Source: Chlamydiota bacterium
GTDB lineage: Bacteria; Chlamydiota; Chlamydiia; Chlamydiales; JAAKFQ01
Assembly (NCBI GenBank): GCA_011064725.1
Contig: JAAKFQ010000004.1
Location: 1-60,411, forward strand
Direction: 5' to 3'
Length of the DNA: 60,411 nt
Shown here: positions 7,674-17,417 of the stretch, piece by piece
Position numbering within the stretch: the stretch's first letter is position 1
Layout of the letters: every line of letters begins with the position of its first letter
The notes under the pieces: model-generated
Database searches by the model: none
What the model saw: the letters and a program-made list of their open reading frames with translations, nothing else
Told to the model about the DNA's origin: nothing
Position numbers and translations under genes: made by a program

Positions 7674-9179
7674 ATGAATATAATAAGTCGTGATTTTCTT
7701 TCTAGTTTAACTCCAAGTTTCTTATCCAATATGGGTGGCAAGTCAGGTAGTACTTGGACTTTACCCTTCTTTGGGAGTTTTCGAGTTGGAAGAGAAGCAA
7801 AGGATGAAGCATTATTAGCTAAAAGAGATATTGGAGTATTGACCCCAACAGTTGAAACAGTTGAAAAACCTTCTCTTTCAGAGGTAGAGAAGGTAAAAGC
7901 AAATCTGAAAAAGACAAAAGCAGCTTTAGCACTAGCTCTATTATTTGGAGTTAATAACAAAAATCCAAAAGTACGCGCTCAATCTCTTGTAAAGGTACTA
8001 TTGTTAAAAGCTCAGATAAAAAAATTAGAAGAAGAACTTATGTTTGCAGAAGCTTTAGAAGGGTTTGAAGATGAACCGCTAGTCACAGAAAGGTCTGAAA
8101 CTCCTGTTGTGCCAGTTAATATAAATTTTACTGAACTATTACAAAAAGCAGAGGAAGCAGCAAAAGAAGCAAAAGAATTACCAGAAACACCTGAAGTTCT
8201 TGATGAGTCTCTTGATGAGTTACCAATGATGGATTTTGGATTTGGGATAGACGTTAGTACGACTGCAGAAGAAGATGGTGAATTATCCGCTATTCTTGAA
8301 ACAGCACAAGATTGGGTTACTGAATATGGAACAAGTATTTTCGGTGCAGTTAGAACATGGGCATGGGAGAATAGAACAGGAATAGCAGAAATAGCAGATA
8401 TCGCTCAAACAGCTGCTAAAGTAGGGCTTTATTTAGCCATATTAAATGCGCATAAAAATGAAGACCACACACGTGTAGAGCAACTTATGCTACAGCTTAA
8501 TGCAATTGGAGTATCTTCTACAGCAAGTGTTGCTATTACAGCAGCAAGACAAAATGTTCCTGTTTTACATAAATATGCACCTAATTCTGAAGATGGAACA
8601 AGAGGGAATCTTTCAAAAGGAGTTGGAACGGCAGTCGGTATTATTGGATCCGTTGTTACAGGAGATTTGCCTTCTGCAGTTGTAGCCACAGGTCTTGCGG
8701 TTGCCAATAGTAGAGATCAGGAAAATGTCGTTATGGCAATAGTAGGGACTACACAAGGATCGATAACCACAGGTCAAAAGCTTGCTAATGGAGATATAAC
8801 AGGTGTACAAGCACTAAAAGAGGTTGCAATAACAACCGCAGAATATACAGCAATTGGCATTGGTGCAGATGTATTGACATCACCCAAAGGGATTAAAGCA
8901 AGATTGCAAGAATGGATACAATGGCTCATTTTTCAACCTTACACAAACATGAAAAATGCTGAAAGCAAGAAAATGAAAGCTCTACATTTCGTAGATTTAA
9001 CAGCAAGAGTTTTCGTTGCGACAACAGTATGTTTAGTTGTGCTTACAGTCTTGACAAAAGCACTTGCACCATGGCTTGTGATAGCAAAAGCATCGCTTTG
9101 TGCAGCGAATACCATCGTGCCACCTATTTATGCAACATCTACAAAAGCATGTACGCTTGCAGCAAGTTTGTTTATATAA
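7674..9179 (+). CDS. Unrecognised 501-aa protein with hydrophobic C-terminus; candidate secreted/membrane effector
   Basis: I do not recognise a family. The ATG at 7674 is preceded by AAAAGG at a good distance (a GTG at 7665 is in frame but lacks a ribosome site). Residues about 60-125 are Lys/Glu/Leu-rich and likely coiled coil (KVKANLKKTKAALALALLFG, AQIKKLEEELMFAEALEG). Residues about 150-190 are acidic and Pro/Glu-rich. A central Ala/Gly/Val-rich part (about 270-390) has weakly hydrophobic segments. The last about 58 residues are strongly hydrophobic (VFVATTVCLVVLTVLT then a second segment). There is no N-terminal signal peptide. This layout resembles chlamydial type III secreted or inclusion-membrane proteins, but that is inference. 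It is monocistronic, with its own promoter and a strong terminator. Confidence 0.75.
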   Translation: MNIISRDFLSSLTPSFLSNMGGKSGSTWTLPFFGSFRVGREAKDEALLAKRDIGVLTPTVETVEKPSLSEVEKVKANLKKTKAALALALLFGVNNKNPKVRAQSLVKVLLLKAQIKKLEEELMFAEALEGFEDEPLVTERSETPVVPVNINFTELLQKAEEAAKEAKELPETPEVLDESLDELPMMDFGFGIDVSTTAEEDGELSAILETAQDWVTEYGTSIFGAVRTWAWENRTGIAEIADIAQTAAKVGLYLAILNAHKNEDHTRVEQLMLQLNAIGVSSTASVAITAARQNVPVLHKYAPNSEDGTRGNLSKGVGTAVGIIGSVVTGDLPSAVVATGLAVANSRDQENVVMAIVGTTQGSITTGQKLANGDITGVQALKEVAITTAEYTAIGIGADVLTSPKGIKARLQEWIQWLIFQPYTNMKNAESKKMKALHFVDLTARVFVATTVCLVVLTVLTKALAPWLVIAKASLCAANTIVPPIYATSTKACTLAASLFI

Positions 9180-9209
9180 AAATTACCCCCCATAATATCT
9201 CGAAAGAGG

Positions 9210-9242
9210 AAAATGGCAGTTTTTAAACTGCCATTTTTTTTT
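9210..9242. terminator. Bidirectional rho-independent terminator
   Basis: AAAATGGCAGTTT and AAACTGCCATTTT form a stem of about 12 bp with a minimal loop, followed by a T-run on the plus strand (9233-9242). On the minus strand the stem is followed by TTTTCCTCTTT. It ends the plus-strand gene 7674-9179 and probably also the minus-strand flippase, whose stop codon (9223-9225) lies within the stem. Confidence 0.8.
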
Positions 9243-10494
9243 GTGTAATGTCTGTTCTAACAGCTCTTATGCCAAGTACGCTCATTAGGAGCGCTGCAAA
9301 GGCTTCTGTTAAAAAAAGGGCTAAAGCTGCGCCCAAAGCTCCGAGAGCTGGCACCAAGATATACAATGCAGCAGCGCATAGAAGACCTGATAAAAACATC
9401 ACAAGGACATATTCATGACGCTTATTCAAATTGATCAGAATTTGAATGCCTACAATATTGGAAATGACGATAAGGCAAGGCAGGACGCTTACAATTTTTA
9501 ATACAGATACACTTTCTGATGCTACCTGTCCGCTCATCAAAAAGATGATAGGTTTGGCAAAAATAAAGATCAAAGCACCTAAAATTAAGGTAATTAAAGA
9601 GCTCAATTTTAAAATACGCAGTGTGTGTTGAATTCCATCTTCTAAAGAAACAAAAATCTTTTTAGAAAGTGTGGGAAAAATACTTTGTGTTAAAGGTTCT
9701 ACAAATCCTGTTAAAGATCTAACGAGGCGAATACCTACTGCGTAAATAGCGACGCTGCTAGGTCCAATAAAGCTTCCTAGAAAAAGTTGTGGAAAGCGAG
9801 AATAGAGGTGAATTGAGACGTTGGATGCAAAAATATGCATGCTATCTTTAATTTGAAATTTGAGCTGCTTCAAAGTGGGCCATTGAAGCGAAAGGTTAAA
9901 TTTGCGCTTAGCATAGATGAGCGCAAAACCGGTGCGCAAAATATCTGCAACAGATAGAGCAATAGGATAGATAAAAATATCACTATGCGAGCGAATGAAA
10001 ATAAAAAGCCCGAAAAGAAACAAGAGTTTAGAGACGATATTAATGAGTGTGATCATGCGCATTTTTTCAAAGCCTTGAAAGATCCAAACGGGGAAAAAAG
10101 CACTCGCTATAATGACGGGAAAATAAGACAAAAATAGCGTTTTAATAGCATAGAAAGTTGGGATCCAATAGATGACACCCATTATCATAAAAAAAGAGAT
10201 CAAAACAAAAACCGTTTTTAAAAAAATCACACAAGAAAAGATTTCATTAATCTTTTTTTGATCATTTTGATGCATATGGATCTGTTTTGTTACAGAATAA
10301 TGAAATCCAAACCCTATCAAAACAAGACAATAAAAGCCCAAGGCTTTGACAAGTTCAATTTTACCAAAGTTTTCTTGCCCAAGAGTTAGAAACAAAAAAG
10401 GTGTGGTTACAAGAGGAAGCACCCTTGAAAAGCCTTGTAAAAAAGACAGGGATAAAAAAATTTCTAAAAGCCGTTTGGATTCTTTTGTGATCAT
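9223..10494 (-). CDS. Oligosaccharide flippase / polysaccharide biosynthesis membrane protein (Wzx-like)
   Basis: Multi-spanning membrane protein of the MATE/Wzx superfamily, expected to flip lipid-linked glycan units across the inner membrane. I count roughly 12 hydrophobic segments through the length. The N-terminal LLEIFLSLSFLQGFSRVLPLVTTPFLF is typical in spacing (quoted as two adjoining parts: LLEIFLSLSFLQGFSRVL and PLVTTPFLF). I prefer the ATG at 10494, giving 423 aa; a TTG at 10524 would add ten residues. A second flippase of the same superfamily is at 37200. This copy is a single gene away from the glycosyltransferase cluster, so its substrate cannot be inferred from neighbours. Confidence 0.8.
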   Translation of the reverse strand: MITKESKRLLEIFLSLSFLQGFSRVLPLVTTPFLFLTLGQENFGKIELVKALGFYCLVLIGFGFHYSVTKQIHMHQNDQKKINEIFSCVIFLKTVFVLISFFMIMGVIYWIPTFYAIKTLFLSYFPVIIASAFFPVWIFQGFEKMRMITLINIVSKLLFLFGLFIFIRSHSDIFIYPIALSVADILRTGFALIYAKRKFNLSLQWPTLKQLKFQIKDSMHIFASNVSIHLYSRFPQLFLGSFIGPSSVAIYAVGIRLVRSLTGFVEPLTQSIFPTLSKKIFVSLEDGIQHTLRILKLSSLITLILGALIFIFAKPIIFLMSGQVASESVSVLKIVSVLPCLIVISNIVGIQILINLNKRHEYVLVMFLSGLLCAAALYILVPALGALGAALALFLTEAFAALLMSVLGIRAVRTDITQKKMAV

Positions 10495-10536
10495 TATGCT
10501 GGAGAAGATATCAGGAAAAAGCAATAAAATCTACGG

Positions 10537-10601
10537 CCTGATCAAACTCAGGCCCCTTAGCCTGATTTTGATCAGGCCCCTTCCGCCTGATTTTAATCAG
10601 G
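10537..10601. repeat. Three tandem palindromic units (CCTGAT...ATCAGG)
   Basis: Units begin at 10537, 10561 and 10586. Each is a CCTGAT/ATCAGG-type inverted repeat with a 4-5 nt loop. The first two are followed by the spacer GCCCCTT; the period is 24-25 bp. The unit at 10586 contains the stop codon of the RND permease gene. As RNA from the minus strand they give three consecutive short hairpins directly after the permease, so they may stabilise or terminate that mRNA. Confidence 0.7.
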
Positions 10602-13600
10602 ATTTAAAACGCCGTCTCAAGTTTTCTAAGTAAACGAAGACAACAGGTGTGAGGAAAAGAGTAATTAATTGAGAAAAAATCAGTCCTCCAATAATCACTA
10701 AACCTAAAGGTTTGCGCCCTTGTGCAATCGATCCGCCAATACCAACAGCAATAGGAACGGCTCCCATCATGGCAGCAAGCGTGGTCATAATAATGGGACG
10801 AAAGCGTACTTTGCAGGCATCCAAAATGGCATCAAAAGGGCTTAAATCAGCATTTTGATGTAAGTTTTCATTGGCAAATTCAATCATCATAATCCCGTTT
10901 TTCATCACAATACCAATGAGCATCATCAATCCTACAAATGCGTAGATGGTAAATTCTTGTTGGAAAATAAACAGCGTTAAAAAGGCTCCGATGGTTGCTG
11001 GGAAAAGCGCCGAGAGTGCAGTTAAAGGATGCACAAAGCTTTCATACAAGATCCCCAAAATAGCATAGATAGCAAACACTGCAAAGAGTATGAGAAATCC
11101 AAATTGTAGCATTGTTTTTTGATAATCCTGACTGACTCCTTGAAGATCTCCAAAGACGCCTTGGGGAAGATTTTTTTCTAAAGTAGAGAGTTTTGAAATG
11201 GCGTCATCGAGGGGAATGCTTAGATCAAAGCTAATGGATAAAGAAGGCAAGCCGTTGAAATGTTCAATGGTTTGCAGTCCATCGATGAGTTTCCAGCTGG
11301 CGATAGAAGACACAGGTACAAATTGATTGGTAGAAGAGCGCAAATAAAGTGTGCTTAGATCTTGGACATTTTTGGCAAGGTTAGGATCGATTAAAGGAAT
11401 CACGTTGTATTGATCTTCTGTAGCAGCAATGGTGGAAATACGTGCTTGTGAAAAACTTAAGGACAAATTGTTTTCTACTTGATAGGCATTAAGATTTAAT
11501 GCATTCATCTTTTCACGATTGAGGCTTAGTTGATAGGTCGGTCCACTCACAGCAGAAGGAATGTAGGTTTGCATAAATCCAGGAGTTGCTTGTAGGTTTT
11601 GAAGAAAAGATTCATAAGAGTTAAGCAGCGTATCTTGGTTTACACTTTGCAAAGTGTAGAGATATGTGCCTTGAGTTTGAGTGGCAGAGAGATTGAGCTG
11701 AATAAGAGGGATGGGAAACACAAAGACATTAGCATCTTGAAGCGTGCTAAAAGCACTCGAAAGTTCTAAAATGACTTGTTCTATAGGCTTTCTTTGTTTG
11801 ATAGGTTTTAAATTGAGAAATAACAAAGATTGGTTTCCTGGAGATGAGGGAACATAGGTAATCATTTCTGAATAGGCAGGATTATCCTGAACAATCGCTT
11901 CAATCTGCTTTTGAATTTCTGTGGTTTTATTCCAAGAAGTGCCTTCCATGGTGTTGACTTGACCTACAATGAATCCCAAGTCATCTGTAGGGAAAAATCC
12001 TTTGGGAAGAAAATTGAAAATAACAAGAGAGCCTACCATGCAACTAACACCAATCATTAACATAAAAAATTTGTGATTTAACGCTTTTTGTAAAAGAGGT
12101 TCGTAGATTGCAAGCATCTTTTCATTGAGTTTTTTGGAGAAACGTTCCACGAAGTTCAACTCACGCTCTTTGTTAAGCTCTTTCATAAATCGAGAGCATA
12201 AAAGGGGGGTGAGGATGATGGCCAAAAATCCAGAAAATAACACCGCAATTAAGATTGTGACAGAAAATTCTCTAAAAATACGCCCCAAAAGACCTGGCAT
12301 TAAAATCATAGGAATAAAGACAGCAGCAAGAGATAAGGTAATCGAAACAATCGTTTTGGAAATCTGTTTTGAGCCTTCAATGGATGCTTTTTGCACATCT
12401 TTTCCCATTTCCATGTGCCTAAAGATGTTTTCCAAAACCACAACGGCATCATCAATCAAAAATCCAATGGATAGAGTAATCGCTAAAAGCGAGATGATAT
12501 CGAGTGAAAAATTTAAGGGTTTCATAAGCGTTAGGGTGCCTAAAACAGCAAGAGGCAAAGTGACAACAGGGATAAGTGTGTTAAAGAATTTGCCCAAGTA
12601 AACAAAAACCACAAGTACGACAAGCAAGAAGGCAACAAGCAGTGTGAGTTTGACATCATCCAACGCTTCGATGATCCAATCTTTCATGCTAAAAAAAGTA
12701 TTCAGTTTGATGCTATCTGGCAAAACTTTTTGCAATTCTGGCAATTTTGCTTCAATGTTTTCGATGACTTGAATGGTATTTTGACCCGGTTGTTTTTGAA
12801 TGGACAAAAAGACGGTATTTTTGGGCGCTTGAGTCCCTTTGAGATAATGCAAGCTATAGTTAGTGATGGATGTACTATCAAGAACTTCTCCAAGTTGCGT
12901 AAGTTTTAACTGTTGGATTCCTTTTGAGCGCAGAGTCACGGGAGAATAATCTTTTGCTTGATAGAGTTGCAAATCCGATTTTAAATTAAATTGATTGGCA
13001 TTTTCATAAAGAGTTCCTACAGGACGTTTGGGAGAGGCTTGAATCATGGCGTTGGAAATATCATCAATCGCAATTTTTCGGGCAGCCATCAAATAAGGAT
13101 TGGCTAAAAAACGCAGAGCATAAGCCGAACCCATTGTGGTCACTTTTGATACGCCATCGACCATAGATAAACGGCGGCCAACGATGTCATGTGCATAATT
13201 GTAAACGTCAGATTCGATCGCTGTATCTGAATAGAGAGCAAAATAGATGACGGGTTCTTGTGAAGGATTTGTTTTGGAATAGGTGGGAGGATAGGGCAAA
13301 TCACTTGGTAGATAAGTAGCGGCTTGGTTAATGGCAGATTGTGTATCTTGGGCCGCTTCATCTAAAGATTTGTCAAGATTAAATTCCAATACAATGGTGG
13401 ATTTAGAAGTTGTAGATTGACTCGTCATCGTTTGAATACCATCAATGGCGGTAAACTGATTTTCCAAAGGTGTGGTGATATTATTTGCAATGGTTGTGGG
13501 ATCGGCACCGTTATAAGAAGTCGTGATTGTAATCACAGGATAGTCTACGTTGGGCATGTCTGAAATAGGCAGAGTAAAATAGGAATACAGTCCAAGAAAA

Positions 13601-13659
13601 CAGATAGAAACCATCAAAAGCGTTGTCAATACAACACGCTTGATGAAAAATTCACTCAT
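10597..13659 (-). CDS. RND-family efflux transporter permease (AcrB/MexB type)
   Basis: Proton-driven inner-membrane pump of a tripartite drug efflux system. The 1020-residue length and layout match the HAE-1 family: first membrane helix at about 10-30, two large periplasmic loops, and the central helices holding LSIGFLIDDAVVVLENIFRH (the conserved aspartates in helix 4). The C-terminal repeat shows GLMMLIGIVMKNGIMMIEFA. Its start overlaps the adaptor gene by 8 bp, so it is the third gene of the operon 16175 to 10597. The 3' end runs into three tandem hairpins. Substrates cannot be predicted. Confidence 0.93.
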   Translation of the reverse strand: MSEFFIKRVVLTTLLMVSICFLGLYSYFTLPISDMPNVDYPVITITTSYNGADPTTIANNITTPLENQFTAIDGIQTMTSQSTTSKSTIVLEFNLDKSLDEAAQDTQSAINQAATYLPSDLPYPPTYSKTNPSQEPVIYFALYSDTAIESDVYNYAHDIVGRRLSMVDGVSKVTTMGSAYALRFLANPYLMAARKIAIDDISNAMIQASPKRPVGTLYENANQFNLKSDLQLYQAKDYSPVTLRSKGIQQLKLTQLGEVLDSTSITNYSLHYLKGTQAPKNTVFLSIQKQPGQNTIQVIENIEAKLPELQKVLPDSIKLNTFFSMKDWIIEALDDVKLTLLVAFLLVVLVVFVYLGKFFNTLIPVVTLPLAVLGTLTLMKPLNFSLDIISLLAITLSIGFLIDDAVVVLENIFRHMEMGKDVQKASIEGSKQISKTIVSITLSLAAVFIPMILMPGLLGRIFREFSVTILIAVLFSGFLAIILTPLLCSRFMKELNKERELNFVERFSKKLNEKMLAIYEPLLQKALNHKFFMLMIGVSCMVGSLVIFNFLPKGFFPTDDLGFIVGQVNTMEGTSWNKTTEIQKQIEAIVQDNPAYSEMITYVPSSPGNQSLLFLNLKPIKQRKPIEQVILELSSAFSTLQDANVFVFPIPLIQLNLSATQTQGTYLYTLQSVNQDTLLNSYESFLQNLQATPGFMQTYIPSAVSGPTYQLSLNREKMNALNLNAYQVENNLSLSFSQARISTIAATEDQYNVIPLIDPNLAKNVQDLSTLYLRSSTNQFVPVSSIASWKLIDGLQTIEHFNGLPSLSISFDLSIPLDDAISKLSTLEKNLPQGVFGDLQGVSQDYQKTMLQFGFLILFAVFAIYAILGILYESFVHPLTALSALFPATIGAFLTLFIFQQEFTIYAFVGLMMLIGIVMKNGIMMIEFANENLHQNADLSPFDAILDACKVRFRPIIMTTLAAMMGAVPIAVGIGGSIAQGRKPLGLVIIGGLIFSQLITLFLTPVVFVYLENLRRRFKS

Positions 13660-14728
13660 TGTAAGCCCCGCTTATTTCCACTTTTTGTCCATCTTGGAGT
13701 TTGATTTGTCCCGATGTGATCACACTGTCACAAGGACTCAAACCTGTTTTTATGATAACTGTGGTTTCTTGTTCCAAAAGAGGGAAGATAGTTGTTTTTT
13801 TAATTGTCATATTGCTATTTAACACATAGACATACCGCTTTCCTTTATCAAAGAAGACAGCTTGTTTTGGAACCACAAGCGCATTTGGATATTCTTGTGT
13901 AACCATTGTCACGGTGACATATTGTCCTGGCCAAAAAAGTTTATTTGTATTGGGAACAAGGGATTTTAGCAAAATGGTTGCCGTATCTGGATCAATATGA
14001 TTATCTACAAAAGATACAACGGCTGTTTGCGTTTGGTTAAGTTGCGTTTGGATTTCACATGGGTACTGATCTTTTTTGGGTAATCGTTCAAATTGCAAAT
14101 CAGAGAGGCTGAAATCAATATATACAGGATCAAATTGGTTAAGCGTTGTTAGTATCGTGGCTCCTGATTGAATGAGATTTCCTACATCGACTTTGTGTTC
14201 AGAGAGTTGCCCACTAATAGGCGCTTTGATAAAACAGTAGCTATAATTTGTTTTTGCTGTTTGCAAATTTGCATAGTTTGCTTTCACATCAGCTTGGGCG
14301 CTTTTGACATCGGATTGCATGCCTTCAAAATCAAGTTCAGAGACGTATTCGTTTTGCGCCAGTTTTTTATTACGCTCAAGCGTGTTTTTGGCCAAAGAGA
14401 GCTGCGCTTTTGCTTTTTCATAGTTGGCATAAGCAAGATCTAAGCTAGATTTATAAAGAACGGGGTCGATCACAAATAAAAGATCGCCGCGTTTGACCAT
14501 TTGGCCATCTTTAAAAAATCTGCGATCTAAAATTCCTGACACCTGAGCCGCGATTTGTACGCTTTTAGATGCGACCACTTGACCAAAGGATTGAATGGTC
14601 TGTTTAACATTTTGCACTTGGACTTTTTGCACGCTGACTTTTGGTGCAGGGTGTATGGTTGGAGCTTGTTGTTTTGAACATCCGCCACATATGCATAATA
14701 AAATCCATAAACTATTTTTGAGTTTCAT
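13652..14728 (-). CDS. RND efflux periplasmic adaptor (membrane fusion protein)
   Basis: Links the inner-membrane pump to the outer-membrane channel. The 358-residue protein has a lipoprotein signal ending LLCICGGC, with the lipobox Cys at about residue 17. Then come a barrel-sandwich hybrid half (VASKSVQIAAQVSGILDRRF), a helical hairpin (YANYEKAKAQLSLAKNTLER), the second half-motif (CFIKAPISGQLSEHKVDVG), and a beta-barrel domain with PNALVVPKQAVFF. It overlaps the OMF gene upstream by 17 bp and the permease downstream by 8 bp, so the three are translationally coupled. Confidence 0.92.
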   Translation of the reverse strand: MKLKNSLWILLCICGGCSKQQAPTIHPAPKVSVQKVQVQNVKQTIQSFGQVVASKSVQIAAQVSGILDRRFFKDGQMVKRGDLLFVIDPVLYKSSLDLAYANYEKAKAQLSLAKNTLERNKKLAQNEYVSELDFEGMQSDVKSAQADVKANYANLQTAKTNYSYCFIKAPISGQLSEHKVDVGNLIQSGATILTTLNQFDPVYIDFSLSDLQFERLPKKDQYPCEIQTQLNQTQTAVVSFVDNHIDPDTATILLKSLVPNTNKLFWPGQYVTVTMVTQEYPNALVVPKQAVFFDKGKRYVYVLNSNMTIKKTTIFPLLEQETTVIIKTGLSPCDSVITSGQIKLQDGQKVEISGAYNE

Positions 14729-16175
14729 TTTTCACCGTTTTAAATATAGGAGCACCTGTATTTAGGCTATTTGTTAATATGCCTGTTGCTTTTGCAAGAT
14801 TTGTGAGGTTTAAGTACCACATTTTTTTGGCCAAAACAACATTGGCTCTTGCATCTGCAAGATTGGTAAAGGCCGTCAATAATTCTAAAATAGATGTTGT
14901 TCCATTCTTGTATTTTGCAATAGCAATGTCATAACTTACTTTTTGTGTTGAGAGGATTTCTTTAGCAAACTCAAGTTGTTTTGCTGCGTTTTTCACAGCT
15001 GTGTGCAAAGTTAAGACCTCATTTGTAATTTGTTGCTCGATTTCTACTAGCTGCGTTTTTGCAATATTTAGCGCTTGTTTTGCTGCGCGCTCTTTGTTGA
15101 TGAGTCCAAATCCTTCGAATAGGGGAATGTTGAGGTTGATTTGTGCTGTAAAGTGGTATTTGTCATGCTCGCCATTACCATACCAGGTTTTTCCGATATC
15201 AAACGAGCCTTGCAACTTGGGAAAACGATCGGCGCGTTTTTGTTTGATAAGCGCTTGTTGTGCTTGCACTTGGGCCATGTAGCTTTGTACATCTGGTCTT
15301 AAGTTTTTGGCGATGGTAATCAGCCTATTGACATCTTGCAAGGTTGTTTGTGTCAAAGCATTGTCCTCGAAGTTAGGCAATTTAAATTTTTTGAGGTTAG
15401 GAATGCCGATTCCAAGGGCCAGATTATAAAAACTTGCATCTACATTGGCTTTTTGATTTTCAAATGTGCTTTTAGAAGAAAGATATTGGGCTTTTGATTG
15501 AACAAAATCCAAAAAACTGGCCACCCCCACTCTATATTTTGTTTTTGCTACTTCAAAATTTGCAAACGCATCATACAAATCTTCTTTATTTGCTTTGAGA
15601 AGTTCTTGCTGATACACAAGATCAAAATAATTGTTTTTGACAGTCTGGATGACCTGTTGAATCATCGCATTATGTGAAAGATTCATTGCCACAAGGATTT
15701 TTTCTTGACTGAGGGATTGATACTTTGTCGCTCCAAAGTCAAAGAGTGTGTAGCTCAAGGAAAGCGTGGGGCCATATTGTGTTTCGTAAAAGACGCCATC
15801 GTCACTGGGAAAATCGGATTTTCTCAGACGTGTAAAATTGCCATTGAGCGTAGCTGATGGGTAAAATCCTTGCCTTGCTAGTGCCAATTGCACCGCTTGC
15901 GCTTTTGCTTGTTGCCATGCGAGTTTTGTGTTGGGGTTGTTGTTGAGTCCAATGTCAATCAGTTGTGTCAAAGAAGGCAACGAAGTTTTATCGAACTCAA
16001 TAGTTTCAACAGGGCTTGTATTTTGCTCGGGTCGATAATCCCATACAGCAGCGTAAGAAGAAGAGGTTTTGCTCTCAGGATTGAAATTTGCTGATTTACT
16101 TTGACATCCTAACAAAAGCAGACAGGAATAACCTACCAAAATGTGCGTAAATTTCAAAACAGACCTTAGGTTCAT
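14712..16175 (-). CDS. Outer-membrane efflux channel, TolC/OMF family
   Basis: Outer-membrane tunnel partner of the RND pump encoded downstream. 487 residues with a lipoprotein-type signal (GYSCLLLLGC). Two homologous OEP halves are recognisable: LPSLTQLIDIGLNNNPNTKL starts the first, and INLNIPLFEGFGLINKERAA marks the beta strand and helix junction of the second. Long Ala/Gln/Lys-rich helices fit the periplasmic tunnel. It is the first gene of the operon; the roughly 186 bp between it and the divergent wza-like gene must hold both promoters, but I could not place them confidently. Confidence 0.88.
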   Translation of the reverse strand: MNLRSVLKFTHILVGYSCLLLLGCQSKSANFNPESKTSSSYAAVWDYRPEQNTSPVETIEFDKTSLPSLTQLIDIGLNNNPNTKLAWQQAKAQAVQLALARQGFYPSATLNGNFTRLRKSDFPSDDGVFYETQYGPTLSLSYTLFDFGATKYQSLSQEKILVAMNLSHNAMIQQVIQTVKNNYFDLVYQQELLKANKEDLYDAFANFEVAKTKYRVGVASFLDFVQSKAQYLSSKSTFENQKANVDASFYNLALGIGIPNLKKFKLPNFEDNALTQTTLQDVNRLITIAKNLRPDVQSYMAQVQAQQALIKQKRADRFPKLQGSFDIGKTWYGNGEHDKYHFTAQINLNIPLFEGFGLINKERAAKQALNIAKTQLVEIEQQITNEVLTLHTAVKNAAKQLEFAKEILSTQKVSYDIAIAKYKNGTTSILELLTAFTNLADARANVVLAKKMWYLNLTNLAKATGILTNSLNTGAPIFKTVKNETQK

Positions 16176-16361
16176 ATTTTATCAATTCGAAGATTAGGAT
16201 TTTGCTTAATTTTTTATTGTTTCTTTAATCAAATGCTTCAATATTTACTTAACATTTTTCTTGTCATTTTTCAACGCTTTTTTATCGAATGGTTATAAAG
16301 AAGGCTTTAAAGTCGAAACTTCCCTAGATTTTTATTTTGATGTGGCCTATTTTTGTAAGGT

Positions 16362-17417
16362 ATGCGATCTGGATTTTTATGTGCGTTACTTTTGCTCCTT
16401 TTTTCTTGTAATGGTCCCTACACTGGAAAAAATGTAGTAGGAGCTGAAGAATTTGTTGTCGATTCGTATAAAATTCGTCAAGGAAAGTATTCCATCTTAG
16501 AATTTCAAGGAGATTTTTCATCGCATTTAGATGAAAACCTTTTATGTGAATACTCAGATGTCATCCATGAAGATGATATCTTGCTGATTTCTATCTATCA
16601 TCCAACCAGAGGAGATCTTGTTGAAGTGATAGAAAATGTAGGAAAAAATATTGGGTATCGTGTGCATGAAGGAAGTGTGCAATTACCAGACTTAGGATTT
16701 GTGAAAGTAGAAGGTTTGAATCTGAATGAAGCGGCTAAGAAAATTCAAGATCAATATGTCGAAAATATTGATGATATTGAAGTTTTTGTACGCTATAAAG
16801 AGAGAATACAAAAAAAAGTTGAGCTTGCAGGACTTGTCCACATTCCCTCTATTCCCGTGGATGGGAAAATTCGTCTTTGGGAAGTTTTGAGCCTTGCAAA
16901 AATCCCGCCAGAAGCCAACCTATTTAAAAGTTATGTTATTCGAGATGCGCGTCTATTGCCGGTAGATTTAACAAAACTGATTAAAGAAGGGGATATGAAT
17001 CAAAATATTGTGATGAGAGGGGGAGATAAAGTCTATATTGCAGATCCTTCAAGTAGTTATGTGCTAGTTATAGGTGAGGTCAATGAGCAAAAAGCCTTAA
17101 GTATGCCCAATGGCTCGCTTTCCTTGAAAGAGGTGATTGCAAAAGCAGGAGGCATTCCTTACACAGGAGACAAACGTTTTATTCAAGTCATTCGTGGAAG
17201 TATTGTGAATCCTAAAATCTATACCCTCAACTGGTCTCATGTGATTTCGCTACCCAATGAGAGTTTGCTTGTAATGCCAGGGGATATTGTCTATGTCGCC
17301 ACAACACCCATTGCTGATTGGAATCGCTTTGTTTCGCAAGTACTCCCAACAGCCGTTGGAATTGAAACTTTTTCAAAAAGTGCAAAAAGTGTAGGAATCA
17401 ACATTGGAACGCCATAA
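16362..17417 (+). CDS. Polysaccharide export outer-membrane lipoprotein (Wza-like)
   Basis: Predicted outer-membrane exporter for capsule or exopolysaccharide. The 351-residue protein starts with a lipoprotein signal (FLCALLLLLFSC). A poly-export domain follows (DILLISIYHPTRGDLVEV, VQLPDLGFVKVEGLNLNEAA), then SLBB domains (VELAGLVHIPSIPVDGKIRL, YVLVIGEVNEQKALSMPNGS). Family knowledge: Wza forms an octameric channel fed by a Wzc-type copolymerase. The next gene starts 14 bp before this stop codon and encodes exactly such a partner. Such export genes are absent from Chlamydia proper. Confidence 0.85.
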   Translation: MRSGFLCALLLLLFSCNGPYTGKNVVGAEEFVVDSYKIRQGKYSILEFQGDFSSHLDENLLCEYSDVIHEDDILLISIYHPTRGDLVEVIENVGKNIGYRVHEGSVQLPDLGFVKVEGLNLNEAAKKIQDQYVENIDDIEVFVRYKERIQKKVELAGLVHIPSIPVDGKIRLWEVLSLAKIPPEANLFKSYVIRDARLLPVDLTKLIKEGDMNQNIVMRGGDKVYIADPSSSYVLVIGEVNEQKALSMPNGSLSLKEVIAKAGGIPYTGDKRFIQVIRGSIVNPKIYTLNWSHVISLPNESLLVMPGDIVYVATTPIADWNRFVSQVLPTAVGIETFSKSAKSVGINIGTP

